In this document: positions 9,181 through 18,409 of the stretch, piece by piece | Position numbering within the stretch: the stretch's first letter is position 1 | Layout: every line of letters begins with the position of its first letter | From: Salinisphaera orenii subsp. orenii MK-B5 | GTDB lineage: Bacteria; Pseudomonadota; Gammaproteobacteria; Nevskiales; Salinisphaeraceae | Direction: 5' to 3' | DNA: 64,000 bases | NCBI RefSeq assembly: GCF_003788635.1 | Contig: NZ_AYKH01000012.1 | Coordinates: 248,001-312,000, forward strand | Notes under the pieces: model-generated | The model's database searches: none | Told to the model about the DNA's origin: nothing | What the model saw: the letters and a program-made list of their open reading frames with translations, nothing else | Program-made: the position numbers and the translations under genes

Positions 9181-10026
9181 CTAGCCGCGCCGGGTCATGA
9201 ACGCGAGCCGCTCGAAAAGGTGCACGTCCTGCTCGTTCTTGAGCAGCGCGCCGTGCAGCGGCGGCAGGGCGTCCTTGGCATTCCGGCTGTGCAGCGCCTC
9301 GGCCGGGATATCCTCGGCCAGCAGCAGCTTGAGCCAGTCCAGCAGCTCGGAGGTCGAGGGCTTCTTCTTGATGCCGGGCACCTCGCGCACGTCGAAGAAC
9401 AGGTCCAGGGCGTCGGCGAGCAGATTCTTCTTGATGTCCGGAAAGTGCACGTCGACGATCTCGCGCATCGTGTCCTTGTCCGGAAACGCGATGAAGTGGA
9501 AGAAACAGCGGCGCAGGAAGGCGTCCGGCAGTTCCTTCTCGTTGTTCGAAGTGATGATGATGATCGGCCGATGGGTGGCTTCGATCGTCTGGTGCGTCTC
9601 GTAGACGTCGAAGGCCATGCGGTCGATCTCGCGCAGCAGATCGTTGGGGAACTCGATATCGGCCTTGTCGATCTCGTCGATCAGCAGCACCGGCTGGGTG
9701 TCGCAGGTGAAGCATTCCCACAGCGGCCCGGGCACGATGTAGTTGGCGATGTCGTGGACCTTCTCGTCACCGAGCTGCGAATCGCGCAGGCGCGAGACCG
9801 CGTCATACTCGTACAGGCCCTGCTGCGCCTTGGTCGTCGACTTGATGTGCCACTGGTAGAAGGGCTTGTCGAGCGCGGCCGCCACTTCCTCGGCGAGCAG
9901 GGTCTTGCCGGTACCCGGCTCCCCCTTGATCAGCAGCGGACGGGCCAGCGTGGCCGCGGCGTTGACGGCGAGCTTGAGATCATCCGTGGCGACGTAGCGC
10001 TCGGTACCGGTGAATTGCGTAGTCAT
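9181..10026 (-). CDS. MoxR-family AAA+ ATPase
   Basis: An ATPase of 281 residues. Walker A is GEPGTGKT at residues 35-42, Walker B is VLLIDEIDKAD, sensor 1 is IIITSNNEKELPDAFLRRC with the arginine finger nearby. These mark the MoxR branch of AAA+ proteins, which normally work with a VWA protein, encoded here directly downstream. I start at ATG 10026 (MTTQFTGTE), the family-typical start; upstream in-frame sequence overlaps phosphoglycerate kinase and is not coding. The 71-base gap to pgk suggests co-transcription with the glycolytic genes. Confidence 0.93.
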   Translation of the reverse strand: MTTQFTGTERYVATDDLKLAVNAAATLARPLLIKGEPGTGKTLLAEEVAAALDKPFYQWHIKSTTKAQQGLYEYDAVSRLRDSQLGDEKVHDIANYIVPGPLWECFTCDTQPVLLIDEIDKADIEFPNDLLREIDRMAFDVYETHQTIEATHRPIIIITSNNEKELPDAFLRRCFFHFIAFPDKDTMREIVDVHFPDIKKNLLADALDLFFDVREVPGIKKKPSTSELLDWLKLLLAEDIPAEALHSRNAKDALPPLHGALLKNEQDVHLFERLAFMTRRG

Positions 10027-10097
10027 AGGCCTGACGATTGTCGAAAAACATGCGGGCCCGACCGTCCCACCGGCACCGACGCGCCGAAGACGTCGTC

Positions 10098-11288
10098 TCA
10101 GCCGGTGAACTCGCGGGCCCGCTCCTCGAGAACGGCGATGGCCGGCAGCGTCTTGCCCTCGAGAAACTCGAGGAACGCGCCGCCGCCGGTCGAGATATAG
10201 GATACCTGATCCTCGATCCGGTATTTCTCGATCGCGGCCAGCGTATCGCCGCCGCCGGCGATCGAAAAGGCCGAACTGCGGGCGATCGCCCGGGCCAGCA
10301 CGTGGGTGCCGCCACCGAACTGATCGATCTCGAACACCCCGACCGGCCCGTTCCAGACGATGGTTGCGGCGTTGACCAGGATATCGGCGAAGGCATCCCG
10401 GGTCTTCGGCCCGACATCGAGAATCATCTCGTCGGACTCGAGTTCGCCGACCGGGCGCACCTCCGGATGCGCCTCCGGGGAAAGCTCGGTCGCGGCCACC
10501 ACGTCCACCGGCAGCGGGATGTTGCCACCCCGCGACTGGATCTCGCGATTGATCAGGCGCGCCGCGCCCACGAGATCGGGTTCGTGCAGCGACGCACCGA
10601 CGTCGTAGCCTTCGGCGGCCAGGAAGGTGTTGGCGATGCCGCCGCCCACGATCAGCTGATCGGCGACATTGGCCAGGCTCTCCAGCAGCTCGAGCTTGCT
10701 CGATACCTTGGAGCCGCCGACGATCACCACCAGCGGGCGCTTCGGATCGAGCATCGCGGCCCGCAGCGACTCCACTTCGGCCGCGAGCAGCGGCCCGGCA
10801 CAGGCCACCGGGGCGTAGCGGGCCACGCCCTCGGTCGAGGCCTGGGCCCGGTGCGCCGTGCCGAACGCGTCCATCACGAAGACATCGCAGAGTGCCGCCA
10901 TCCGTCGCGACAGGGTCTCGTCGTTGGCCTTCTCGCCGACGTTGAAGCGGACGTTCTCGCACATGACGATCTCGCCCTCGCCGACGTCCACGCCGTCGAG
11001 CCAGTCACCGACCAGACGCACCTCCTGGCGCAGCAGCTCGGAGAGATACTCCGCCACCGGTGCGAGGCTGTGCTCGCTGTCCGGCTCGCCCTCCTTCGGA
11101 CGCCCGAGGTGCGACATGACCATGACCCGCGCGCCCGCGGCCAGCGCGGCCTTGAGCGTGGGTACGGACGCCTTGAGACGGCCGGCGGAACTGACCTCGC
11201 CGCCCACAAACGGGACGTTGAGATCCTGCCGGATCAGCACCCGCTTGCCGCGAAGATCCACGTCTTCCATCTTCAGCATCGCAGCCAT
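10098..11288 (-). CDS. pgk: Phosphoglycerate kinase
   Basis: Cytosolic glycolytic and gluconeogenic enzyme that interconverts 1,3-bisphosphoglycerate plus ADP and 3-phosphoglycerate plus ATP. 396 residues from the chosen start. The N-terminal [12 protein letters not shown], then SHLGRPK, CENVRFN and the C-terminal nucleotide-binding segment [13 protein letters not shown] with [14 protein letters not shown] are all canonical. I prefer ATG 11288, preceded by GAGGAAAG, over the upstream ATG at 11306, which has no ribosome site. It follows gap by about 36 bases, forming tkt-gap-pgk. Confidence 0.97.
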   Translation of the reverse strand: MAAMLKMEDVDLRGKRVLIRQDLNVPFVGGEVSSAGRLKASVPTLKAALAAGARVMVMSHLGRPKEGEPDSEHSLAPVAEYLSELLRQEVRLVGDWLDGVDVGEGEIVMCENVRFNVGEKANDETLSRRMAALCDVFVMDAFGTAHRAQASTEGVARYAPVACAGPLLAAEVESLRAAMLDPKRPLVVIVGGSKVSSKLELLESLANVADQLIVGGGIANTFLAAEGYDVGASLHEPDLVGAARLINREIQSRGGNIPLPVDVVAATELSPEAHPEVRPVGELESDEMILDVGPKTRDAFADILVNAATIVWNGPVGVFEIDQFGGGTHVLARAIARSSAFSIAGGGDTLAAIEKYRIEDQVSYISTGGGAFLEFLEGKTLPAIAVLEERAREFTG

Positions 11289-11324
11289 GTCGCTTTCCTC
11301 GGTCATTGTTGTTGTACGTCCGTT

Positions 11325-12332
11325 CTAGCCGGCCTTGGCCAGCGCCAGCGCGGTGTCGAGCATGCGATTGGAAAAGCCCCACTCGTTGTCGTACCACGAG
11401 CAGACCTTGATCAGCTTGCCGCCGGCGACCTTGGTCAGCGGCGCATCCACCGTCGAGGACACCGTGGTGTGGTTGAAGTCCTGGGAGACGAGCTCCGCCT
11501 CGCTGTAGGCGAGCACGCCCTTGAGCGGCCCTTCGGCGGCCTGCTTCAACACGGCGTTGACCTCGTCGACCGAGGTCTCCTTCGACACCTGGGCGGTCAG
11601 GTCCACGAACGAGACGTTGATCGTGGGCACGCGCACGGCGAAGCCGTCGAGCTTGCCGTTGAGCTCGGGCAGCACCAGGCCCACCGCCTTGGCCGCGCCG
11701 GTCTGGGTCGGGATCATGTTCTGAGTCGCACTGCGGGCCCGACGCAGATCCTTGTGATAGACGTCCGACAGCACTTGGTCGTTGGTGTACGAGTGGATCG
11801 TGTTCATCAGCCCATACTCGAGCCCGAAGGCGTCGTGCAGCGGCTTGACCAGCGGCGCCAGGCAATTGGTCGTGCAGGAGGCGTTGGAGATGACCTTGTC
11901 GTTCGCGTCGATCGACGCGTGGTTGACGCCGTAGACGATGGTCTTGATGTCGCCGGCCGGCGCCGAGATCAGCACCTTCTTCGCGCCGCCCTTCAGATGG
12001 GCGCTGGCCTTCTCCTCGCTGGCGAACAGGCCGGTGCACTCGAGCACGATGTCCACGCCGAGATCGCCCCAGGGCAGATCGGCCGGATTGCGCTCGGCCA
12101 GCACCTTGATCCGGTGGCCGTCGATCACGAGGTCATCGCCCTCGACCGAGACTTCGCCCGGAAAGCGGCCGTGCGCGGTGTCGTACTGGGTCAGATGGGC
12201 GTTGGTGCTCGCATCCCCGAGATCGTTGATCGCCACGATCTCCATGTCGTTCTGGTGCGCGCCTTCATAAAGCGCACGCAGCACGTTGCGCCCGATGCGA
12301 CCGTAACCGTTGATCCCGACTTTGACTGCCAT
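11325..12332 (-). CDS. gap: Type I glyceraldehyde-3-phosphate dehydrogenase
   Basis: Oxidises glyceraldehyde-3-phosphate with NAD(P) and phosphate to 1,3-bisphosphoglycerate. 335 residues, standard for the class. The Rossmann start [17 protein letters not shown], the catalytic SNASCTTN (Cys153) and the C-terminal [12 protein letters not shown] are present. ATG 12332 is preceded by GAGGTG; a GTG six bases earlier is the alternative. It lies between tkt and pgk. Cofactor choice is not settled: residue pattern IND after the second strand suggests NAD. Confidence 0.97.
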   Translation of the reverse strand: MAVKVGINGYGRIGRNVLRALYEGAHQNDMEIVAINDLGDASTNAHLTQYDTAHGRFPGEVSVEGDDLVIDGHRIKVLAERNPADLPWGDLGVDIVLECTGLFASEEKASAHLKGGAKKVLISAPAGDIKTIVYGVNHASIDANDKVISNASCTTNCLAPLVKPLHDAFGLEYGLMNTIHSYTNDQVLSDVYHKDLRRARSATQNMIPTQTGAAKAVGLVLPELNGKLDGFAVRVPTINVSFVDLTAQVSKETSVDEVNAVLKQAAEGPLKGVLAYSEAELVSQDFNHTTVSSTVDAPLTKVAGGKLIKVCSWYDNEWGFSNRMLDTALALAKAG

Positions 12333-12375
12333 ATTCACCTCTGGACTGGAACAGGATTAAAGAATGGCCCGGGCG

Positions 12376-14379
12376 CTAGCCCCGGACCTGCTCGCGAAGC
12401 GCTTCGGCCACCGCATCCGCGGTCAGGCCGAAGTGTCTGTAGACCTCGTCCCCGGGGGCCGAGGCACCGAAATCGTCCACGCCGATCACGCGCCCGTTGG
12501 CGCCCACGAGCCGATACCAGGGATCGGACACGCCGGCCTCGACGGCCACCCGCGCGGTGACCTCCGCCGGCAGCACCGAGGCGCGATACGCCGCGCTCTG
12601 GGCGTTGAACAGCTCCAGGCACGGCATGGACACCACGCGAACGGCGATGCCCTCGCCCTCGAGCGTCCGGGCCGCCGTGACCGCGAGTTCGAGCTCCGAG
12701 CCGGTGGCGATGACCAGTGCCTCGGCCGCGTCGGCCGGCTCGCGCAGCACATAGCCGCCGCGTGCGATCGCGGCCAGCTGGTCGGCATCGCGGTCCTGGT
12801 GATCGACATCCTGGCGCGAGAGCGCGAGCGCGGTGGGGCCGTTGGCGCGCTCGATCGCGGCCTGCCAGGCCACGGCGACCTCGACGTCGTCACCCGGGCG
12901 CCAGACGTGCAGATTCGGGATCAGCCGCAGGCTGGCCACATGCTCGACGGCCTGGTGCGTCGGACCGTCCTCGCCGAGGCCGATGGAATCGTGCGTATAG
13001 ACCAGAATGTTGCGCGAGCGCATGAGCGCGGCCATGCGCACGGCGTTGCGGGCGTAGTCGGAAAAGGTCAGGAACGTACCGCCGAAGGGCGTGAAACCGC
13101 CGTGCAGGCTCATGCCGTTGGTGATGGCGGTCATGGCGAACTCGCGCACGCCGTAGTACAGATAGTTGCCACTGAAATCCCCCGCCGCGATCGGCTTGTG
13201 GCCGTCGAAATCCGTGCCGTTGGAGCCGGACAGGTCGGCCGAGCCGCCGAACAGTTCGGGCAGCCCGGCCGCATAGGCGCCGATGGTGGCCTTCGACGAC
13301 TTGCGGGTGGCGGTGCGCTTGCCGCCGGACTGGGTGTGTTCGATGAACTCGCGGCACAGCGCCGACCAGTTGCGCGGCATCTGACCGGCCATCCGACGCG
13401 AGAACTCGGCCGCGTCCTCGGGGTATTTCTCGGCATAGGTCTTGTGTGTGGCCAGCCAGTCGCGCTCGGCATCGGCGCCGGCCTGGCGCTTGTCCCAGGC
13501 GGAGTAGATCTCGTCCGGGATCGCGAAGCGGGTCTCGTCGGACCAGCCCAGCTCGGCGCGCGCGGCGGCGATCTCGTCGTCGCCCAGCGCCGCGCCGTGC
13601 ACGCCGGCCGTGCCCTGCATGCTGGGCGCGCCCCAGCCGATGACCGTGCGGCAGCAGATCAGCGTCGGCCGCGTCGTCTCCTTCTTGGCCGTCTCGATCG
13701 CGGTGTTGATCTCCTCCGGATCGTGGCCGTCGACCTTGCGCACCACCTGCCAGCCATAGGCCTCGAAGCGGGCCGGCACGTCCTCGGTGAACCAGCCGCG
13801 TGTCTCGCCGTCGATGGAGATGCCGTTGTCGTCATAGAACACGATCAGCTTGCCCAGGCCGAGCGTGCCGGCCAGCGAGCAGGCTTCGTGCGATATGCCC
13901 TCCATCAAGCAGCCGTCACCCGCGAAACACCAGGTGTGGTGATCGACCAGCGTCGCATCGCCCTTGTTGAAACGACTCGCCAGCGCGGCCTCGGCGAGCG
14001 CCATACCGACGGCGTTGGCCAGCCCCTGGCCGAGCGGCCCGGTGGTCGTCTCCACGCCGGGCGTCATGAAATTCTCGGGATGCCCCGGCGTCTTCGAATG
14101 GAGCTGGCGGAAGCGCTTGATGTCGTCCAGTGACAACTCGTAGCCGGTCAGATGAAGCGCCGCGTACTGCAGCATCGACCCGTGGCCGTTGGACAGCAGG
14201 AAGCGATCGCGGTCGACCCAGTCCGGGTTGCCCGGATTCATCCGCAGATGGTCGTTGAACAACACTTCGGCGATATCGGCCATGCCCATGGGCATGCCCG
14301 GATGGCCGGAGTTGGCCTGCTGGACGGCGTCCATGGCCAGGATACGGATGGCATTGGCGAGATCACGACGGGCGGGCAT
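12376..14379 (-). CDS. tkt: Transketolase
   Basis: Thiamine-diphosphate enzyme of the pentose phosphate pathway that moves two-carbon units between sugar phosphates. 667 residues, full length. It begins [25 protein letters not shown], carries the TPP motif [18 protein letters not shown], and has the pyrimidine-domain segment [16 protein letters not shown] 14379 has an excellent GGAGG site and matches the family start; the open frame continues upstream but is not conserved in character. First gene of the tkt-gap-pgk run. Gene order of this kind is common in gammaproteobacteria, where pyk and fba often follow; here moxR follows instead. Confidence 0.97.
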   Translation of the reverse strand: MPARRDLANAIRILAMDAVQQANSGHPGMPMGMADIAEVLFNDHLRMNPGNPDWVDRDRFLLSNGHGSMLQYAALHLTGYELSLDDIKRFRQLHSKTPGHPENFMTPGVETTTGPLGQGLANAVGMALAEAALASRFNKGDATLVDHHTWCFAGDGCLMEGISHEACSLAGTLGLGKLIVFYDDNGISIDGETRGWFTEDVPARFEAYGWQVVRKVDGHDPEEINTAIETAKKETTRPTLICCRTVIGWGAPSMQGTAGVHGAALGDDEIAAARAELGWSDETRFAIPDEIYSAWDKRQAGADAERDWLATHKTYAEKYPEDAAEFSRRMAGQMPRNWSALCREFIEHTQSGGKRTATRKSSKATIGAYAAGLPELFGGSADLSGSNGTDFDGHKPIAAGDFSGNYLYYGVREFAMTAITNGMSLHGGFTPFGGTFLTFSDYARNAVRMAALMRSRNILVYTHDSIGLGEDGPTHQAVEHVASLRLIPNLHVWRPGDDVEVAVAWQAAIERANGPTALALSRQDVDHQDRDADQLAAIARGGYVLREPADAAEALVIATGSELELAVTAARTLEGEGIAVRVVSMPCLELFNAQSAAYRASVLPAEVTARVAVEAGVSDPWYRLVGANGRVIGVDDFGASAPGDEVYRHFGLTADAVAEALREQVRG

Positions 14380-14920
14380 CGCTATCCTCCGGCGCAGCTT
14401 GACAAAGGCCGGCCATTGTCTACCAAAGGGCGCCCCCCGGCAATATGAATGATCGGTCCGCGACCCGAGCGGCCATTGGGTTTCGAGCGCATCGCCGCCG
14501 GCGCGGATCGGCCATCGCTCGCGCCACACCCTGCGGAATCATGTATTTAAATTTGTTTTCGATGCACTCGAAACGATAAGACAAACGAATGCCGAACGAA
14601 AAATAAAAGTAATCGTTATCAAATATTTGGGATATTTTTCCCATTGTATGAACCGAGGAATGAATAACCGGGGTTATCGATGCCTTGAAAAGCCTGCGTT
14701 CGAACGCGTGTGGGTCGCCTTGCGCTCGTGCTAGCGTCGATTCGAGCCGATATCCGGATTACCCACCCCTGACACCACAGGCTGCGGTAGCCGGGCAGCG
14801 GCGGACACCAAGAGCACCGACAGACAACTGGCATATCCCGACGTGCACGACGCCTGACGCGACTCGATAACGCTGCGGCAGGCGGCGGCTCGTCACTCAC
14901 GAGATCCGGAGGGGGTCGTC
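14380..14920. other. Long AT-rich intergenic region between divergent tkt and ferritin-like gene
   Basis: 541 bases with no credible gene. The stretch 14540-14660 is strikingly AT-rich against a GC-rich background (runs such as TGTATTTAAATTTG and AAAAATAAAAG). It should hold promoters for both flanking genes. It also contains a Fur-box-like sequence listed separately. No tRNA or repeat was recognised. Confidence 0.6.
14602..14620. promoter_or_regulatory. Possible Fur box
   Basis: AATAAAAGTAATCGTTATC agrees with the classical 19-bp Fur consensus at 14 of 19 positions by my count, with the right half (AATCGTTATC) nearly perfect. It lies 223 bases upstream of tkt and 301 upstream of the ferritin-like gene. 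AT-rich context raises the chance of a fortuitous match. Confidence 0.35.
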
Positions 14921-15961
14921 ATGACCGACGAGACAGACCAGGCCACGAAACACATCATCAGCGCCCGGACCGGGCGGCCGATCAGTTCATCGCGTCGCCG
15001 ATTCCTGGCCAACACCGGCATGTTCTCGGCCGGACTGGTCGGCAGTTCGCTGCTGGCCGCCTGCAGCGACGATCACGACGGCGTCGCCATCGGCCAGGAG
15101 GACGACGCGGTCGTCATCGACGGGCCCGGCGATCAGGCGGTGCTGAACTTCGCGCTGAACCTCGAGTACCTCGAAGCGGAGTTCTATCTGCGGGCGGTCA
15201 CCGGCATGGGTCTGGGCGACGACAGCATCGACGGCAACGGCACGCCGGGCGATGTCGTGGGCGGCCGCCAGGTCGATTTCAGCGGCGAACCGCTGATCGG
15301 CCGCTATGCCGCCGAGATCGCGGCCGACGAACGCGATCACGTGCAGTTCCTGCGCGGTGCGCTCGGCGGCGGCGCGGTCGCACGGCCCCGCATCAACTTC
15401 ACCGACGCCTTCAACGCCGCGGGCATGGCCGCGCTCGGCATCGAATTCGATCCGTTCGCCAATCCGCTGAATTTCCTCATCGGCGCGTTCATCTTCGAGG
15501 ACGTCGGCGTCAGCGCCTACAAGGGCGGCGCGCAGTTCATCCGCAACCGCGATTTCCTCACCGCCGCCGCAGGCCTGCTCGGCGTCGAGGCCTACCACGC
15601 CGGGCTGGTGCGCACAGTACTCACCGCCCGCATGGATGAGACCGTGGCGGGCAACGTGACCGTCGAGGACGTGATCAACATGATCTCCGGCGCACGCGAC
15701 AGCCTCGACGGCGATGACGACATCGACCAGGGCATCTCCACCACCACCGTCTCGCTCAACGGCAACGACTACAACGCGACGAACATCGTGCCCACCGACG
15801 GCAACGGTCTGGCCTTCAGTCGCACACCGCAGCAGGTCCACAACATCGTCTACCTCACGCCCGAGGAAGCCGGCATGGGCGGCTTTTTCCCCAACGGCAC
15901 GAACGGCACGCTCACGCGCAGCGGCGACCAGCTCGGCACCGTGGACTCGTCGGACGACTAG
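14921..15961 (+). CDS. Tat-exported ferritin-like lipoprotein (PF13668, PCC13-62-like)
   Basis: Exported protein of 346 residues. The signal has a twin-arginine motif (SSRRRFLA, residues 23-30) and a lipobox LLAAC with Cys48, so it should be exported folded and lipid-anchored. The mature part is a ferritin-like four-helix domain: NLEYLEAEFYLRA, then ADERDHVQFLRGA, FIFEDVGVSAYKG and GVEAYHAGLVRTVL, providing the Glu/His set expected of a di-metal site. Related to Ferritin_2 proteins named after plant desiccation protein PCC13-62; their chemistry is not established. GGAGG precedes the ATG. A terminator-like hairpin follows. Confidence 0.88.
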   Translation: MTDETDQATKHIISARTGRPISSSRRRFLANTGMFSAGLVGSSLLAACSDDHDGVAIGQEDDAVVIDGPGDQAVLNFALNLEYLEAEFYLRAVTGMGLGDDSIDGNGTPGDVVGGRQVDFSGEPLIGRYAAEIAADERDHVQFLRGALGGGAVARPRINFTDAFNAAGMAALGIEFDPFANPLNFLIGAFIFEDVGVSAYKGGAQFIRNRDFLTAAAGLLGVEAYHAGLVRTVLTARMDETVAGNVTVEDVINMISGARDSLDGDDDIDQGISTTTVSLNGNDYNATNIVPTDGNGLAFSRTPQQVHNIVYLTPEEAGMGGFFPNGTNGTLTRSGDQLGTVDSSDD

Positions 15962-15973
15962 GATCGACGCGGT

Positions 15974-16002
15974 TCGGCCCGGCCCTTTGCAGGCCGGGCC
16001 GA
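15974..16002. terminator. Strong GC hairpin after ferritin-like gene (terminator-like)
   Basis: An 11-bp perfect stem, TCGGCCCGGCC pairing with GGCCGGGCCGA, with a 7-base loop, begins 13 bases after the stop codon. No T-tract follows on either strand, so it may need Rho or act mainly as an mRNA 3' stabiliser. Confidence 0.55.
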
Positions 16003-16272
16003 GCTGCGACACGGCTAACCGACGGATCCCGGACGACCGGCCGCAGCGTCCCCGTTCGGGAACCCGTCATCCAAGTTCCGCGAACCGGTGTTGCCGAGAC
16101 GTCCGGCGTGCGGCATCCGAGGGCGGCAAAGCAAGGTCGGCGCGGGCCGCGGCGGTTTCGATTGGTCGGCACCAACCCCGCCCCGGCACCTCCATTCGTC
16201 ATCCGCGGGCCGCCGGAACCGCCGGTGCGTCGCGTCAGGCGGCCGTGTCGGCACCGCCGCCGGCCGGAGGCG
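16003..16272. other. Intergenic spacer between convergent genes
   Basis: With the preceding hairpin this makes a 311-base gap between convergent genes. The sequence is GC-rich and I see no gene, repeat or second terminator in it. Confidence 0.5.
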
Positions 16273-17430
16273 TCAACCGTTGGCCGGCAGCCGCGCCAGC
16301 CGGGCCGCAGCGGCCTCGAGCGTCGCGTCGCGCTTGGCGAAACACAGCCGCAGCAGCCGATCGTCCGGCGGCGATTCATAGAACGGCGACAGCGGCACGC
16401 CAACGACGCCCGCCTCACGCACGAGCCATTGACAGAAGCAGGCATCGTCGACATCGCGCACGTCCCGATAGTCCACGAGCTGGAAATAGCCGCCGGGCAC
16501 GTCCAGCAGCCGCAGCGGCGTGGCGGCCAGCAGCTCGCGGAAGCGATCGCGCCGGGCCTGGTAGAACACGGCCAGCCCGCGGTGATGCTCGGGCTCGAAC
16601 GCCAGCATCTCGGCGAGGGCGTGCTGGGCGGGGGCGAAACTCGCGAACGTCAGGTACTGGTGGATTCGACGCAATTCGGCCGTGAGCGCCGGCGGGGCCA
16701 CGCAGTAGCCGATCTTCCAGCCGGTGCAGTGATAGGTCTTGCCGAAGGAGCCGATCACGAAGCTGCGCTCGACCAGTTCCGAGTGCCGCGACACGCTCTG
16801 GTGGATCGCGCCGTCGAAGACCATGTGCTCATAGACCTCGTCCGACAGCAGCACGATCTCGGTATCGCGCAGCAACCCGGCGAGCGCCTCGAGGTCCGCC
16901 GCGGACAATACCGCGCCGGTCGGGTTGTGCGGCGTATTGACGATCAGCATCCGGGTACGCGGTGTGATCGCGTCGGCCAATCGCTGCCAGTCGATCGCGA
17001 ACGACGGCGGTGACAGCGGCACGTGCACCGCCCGCGCGTTCTGGAGCGCGATCGCGGGGCCGTAGCAGTCGTAGGCCGGATCGAGCACGATCACCTCGTC
17101 GCCGGCGCGAACCACGGCGGCGATGGCTGCGAAGATCGCCTCGGTCGCGCCGGAGGTCACCGTGATCTCGGTCGCCGGGTCGGCCGCGCGCCCGTCGCGT
17201 GCCGCGGTCTGGGCCGCGATCTGTTCGCGCAGCGCCGCCACGCCGATGCCGGGCGGGTACTGGTTATGGCCGTCGGCGACCGCCCGCGCCAGCGCCTCCG
17301 TCAGCCGGGCCGGCGGCGGGAAGTCGGGAAACCCCTGCCCCAGATTCACGGCCTCGTGGGTTCGCGCCAGCTCGGTCATGACGCTGAATATGGTGGTGCC
17401 CACACCCGGCAGCTTGCTCTCGATCGGCAT
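16273..17430 (-). CDS. Class I PLP aminotransferase, YbdL-like (methionine/aromatic aminotransferase)
   Basis: A fold-type I aminotransferase of 385 residues. The N-terminus KLPGVGTTIFSVMTELARTHEAVNLGQGFPDF and later NTPHNPTGAVLS, SDEVYEHMVFDG and SFGKTYHCTGWKIGY (PLP-binding Lys in FGKT) match E. coli YbdL and kynurenine aminotransferase relatives. YbdL prefers methionine, Phe and His as donors. ATG 17430 has GGGGGA six bases upstream; a GTG one codon earlier is possible. Its promoter region backs onto that of ribB. Substrate is inferred from family only. Confidence 0.9.
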   Translation of the reverse strand: MPIESKLPGVGTTIFSVMTELARTHEAVNLGQGFPDFPPPARLTEALARAVADGHNQYPPGIGVAALREQIAAQTAARDGRAADPATEITVTSGATEAIFAAIAAVVRAGDEVIVLDPAYDCYGPAIALQNARAVHVPLSPPSFAIDWQRLADAITPRTRMLIVNTPHNPTGAVLSAADLEALAGLLRDTEIVLLSDEVYEHMVFDGAIHQSVSRHSELVERSFVIGSFGKTYHCTGWKIGYCVAPPALTAELRRIHQYLTFASFAPAQHALAEMLAFEPEHHRGLAVFYQARRDRFRELLAATPLRLLDVPGGYFQLVDYRDVRDVDDACFCQWLVREAGVVGVPLSPFYESPPDDRLLRLCFAKRDATLEAAAARLARLPANG

Positions 17431-17495
17431 CACATTCCCCCTGCATGTCCAGGCGGCATGCTAGCAGCCGCCTGTCGCTCGACCCGGCCATCGGC

Positions 17496-17501
17496 TATAA
17501 T
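17496..17501 (+). promoter_or_regulatory. -10 element of the ribB riboswitch promoter
   Basis: A perfect TATAAT lies 10 bases upstream of the riboswitch start. No good -35 hexamer is seen 16-18 bases upstream (region TGTCGC). Transcription would begin near 17508. Confidence 0.6.
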
Positions 17502-17510
17502 CGCGCTCGT

Positions 17511-17648
17511 CTTCAGGGCGGGGTGCGATTCCCCACCGGCGGTATGTCGTTGTTCGACGAGCCCGCGAGCGCTTCGAGGTTCCCTCGAGGGTCAGCAGAT
17601 CTGGTGCGATGCCAGAGCCGACGGTCACAGTCCGGATGAAAGAAGACC
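17511..17648 (+). ncRNA. FMN riboswitch (RFN element)
   Basis: Cis-acting RNA that senses flavin mononucleotide. The conserved strings are all present in order: CTTCAGGGCGGGGTGCGATT, CCCCACCGGCGGT, GAGCCCGCGAGCG, GGTCAGCAGATCTGGTG, GCCAGAGCCGACGGTCACAG and TCCGGATGAAGAAG. The 5' CTTC pairs with the terminal GAAG to close the multi-stem junction. It sits just upstream of ribB, the same arrangement as in E. coli and many other proteobacteria. Confidence 0.98.
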
Positions 17649-17686
17649 TGCGCGCCTGCGCGACGCACACGCGGCACGGCCTGCCC

Positions 17687-17720
17687 TGAAACGTTGACTC
17701 TTTCGCCCGAGGACGTTTCA
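17687..17720 (+). promoter_or_regulatory. Start-codon hairpin, likely expression platform of the FMN riboswitch
   Basis: TGAAACGT (17687-17694) is perfectly complementary to ACGTTTCA (17713-17720). The 3' arm covers the spacer and the first base of the ribB ATG, and the purine-rich ribosome site GAGG (17709-17712) ends at the base of the loop. Forming this stem should hide the start codon, which suggests translational control. Seen in sequence; the switch mechanism is inferred. Confidence 0.6.
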
Positions 17721-18361
17721 TGCCATCGATCGACCCCCAGGATCATCCCCGACTCGCCGCTGCCGTGGCCGCGTTCCGCGACGGCCGGCCCGTGCTGCTG
17801 CTCGACGACGCCGACCGCGAGAACGAGGCCGACATCGTCGCGCCCGCGGAAACCCTGCAACACGACAGCATGGTCCGCATGATCCGCAACGGCAGCGGCA
17901 TCGTGTGTCTCTGCCTGGCCGGCGCCTACGTGGACGAGCTCGGCCTGGCGCCGATGGTGCGCGACAACCGTGCCCGCCATCGCACCGGCTTCACCGTCTC
18001 GATCGAGGCCGCCGACGGCGTGACCACCGGCGTATCCGCCGCGGATCGCGTGACCACCATCCGCGCCGCACTGGACTCGCTCGAGGGTCGCCGCCGCATC
18101 GTCAGCCCCGGGCATGTGTTCCCGCTGCGTGCCCGCGACGGCGGCGTGCTCGAGCGCCGCGGCCATACCGAAGGGTCGGTCGACCTCGCCGTGCTCGCCG
18201 GGCTGAAACCCGCCGCCGTGCTCTGCGAACTGATGAACGACGACGGCACGATGGCCGGCAACGCCGACATCGACCGATACGCCCGCGCAAGCGGCATGCC
18301 CGTGCTCACCATCGAGGAGATCGCCGCATGGCGGTCGGCCCACGCGGCATGCTGTGCGTGA
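17720..18361 (+). CDS. ribB: 3,4-dihydroxy-2-butanone 4-phosphate synthase
   Basis: Makes the four-carbon precursor of riboflavin from ribulose 5-phosphate. 213 residues, so it is the stand-alone RibB rather than a RibBA fusion. Diagnostic motifs are [14 protein letters not shown] (metal-binding Glu/Asp), [20 protein letters not shown] and [12 protein letters not shown] with [11 protein letters not shown]. Preceded by an FMN riboswitch and a start-codon hairpin, so flavin-repressed expression is likely. The other rib genes are not in the window. Confidence 0.98.
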   Translation: MPSIDPQDHPRLAAAVAAFRDGRPVLLLDDADRENEADIVAPAETLQHDSMVRMIRNGSGIVCLCLAGAYVDELGLAPMVRDNRARHRTGFTVSIEAADGVTTGVSAADRVTTIRAALDSLEGRRRIVSPGHVFPLRARDGGVLERRGHTEGSVDLAVLAGLKPAAVLCELMNDDGTMAGNADIDRYARASGMPVLTIEEIAAWRSAHAACCA

Positions 18362-18409
18362 GGGCCCGCCGCGGATGACGTCGTTGACCCGGCGGGCTAT
18401 TCTTTCCTC

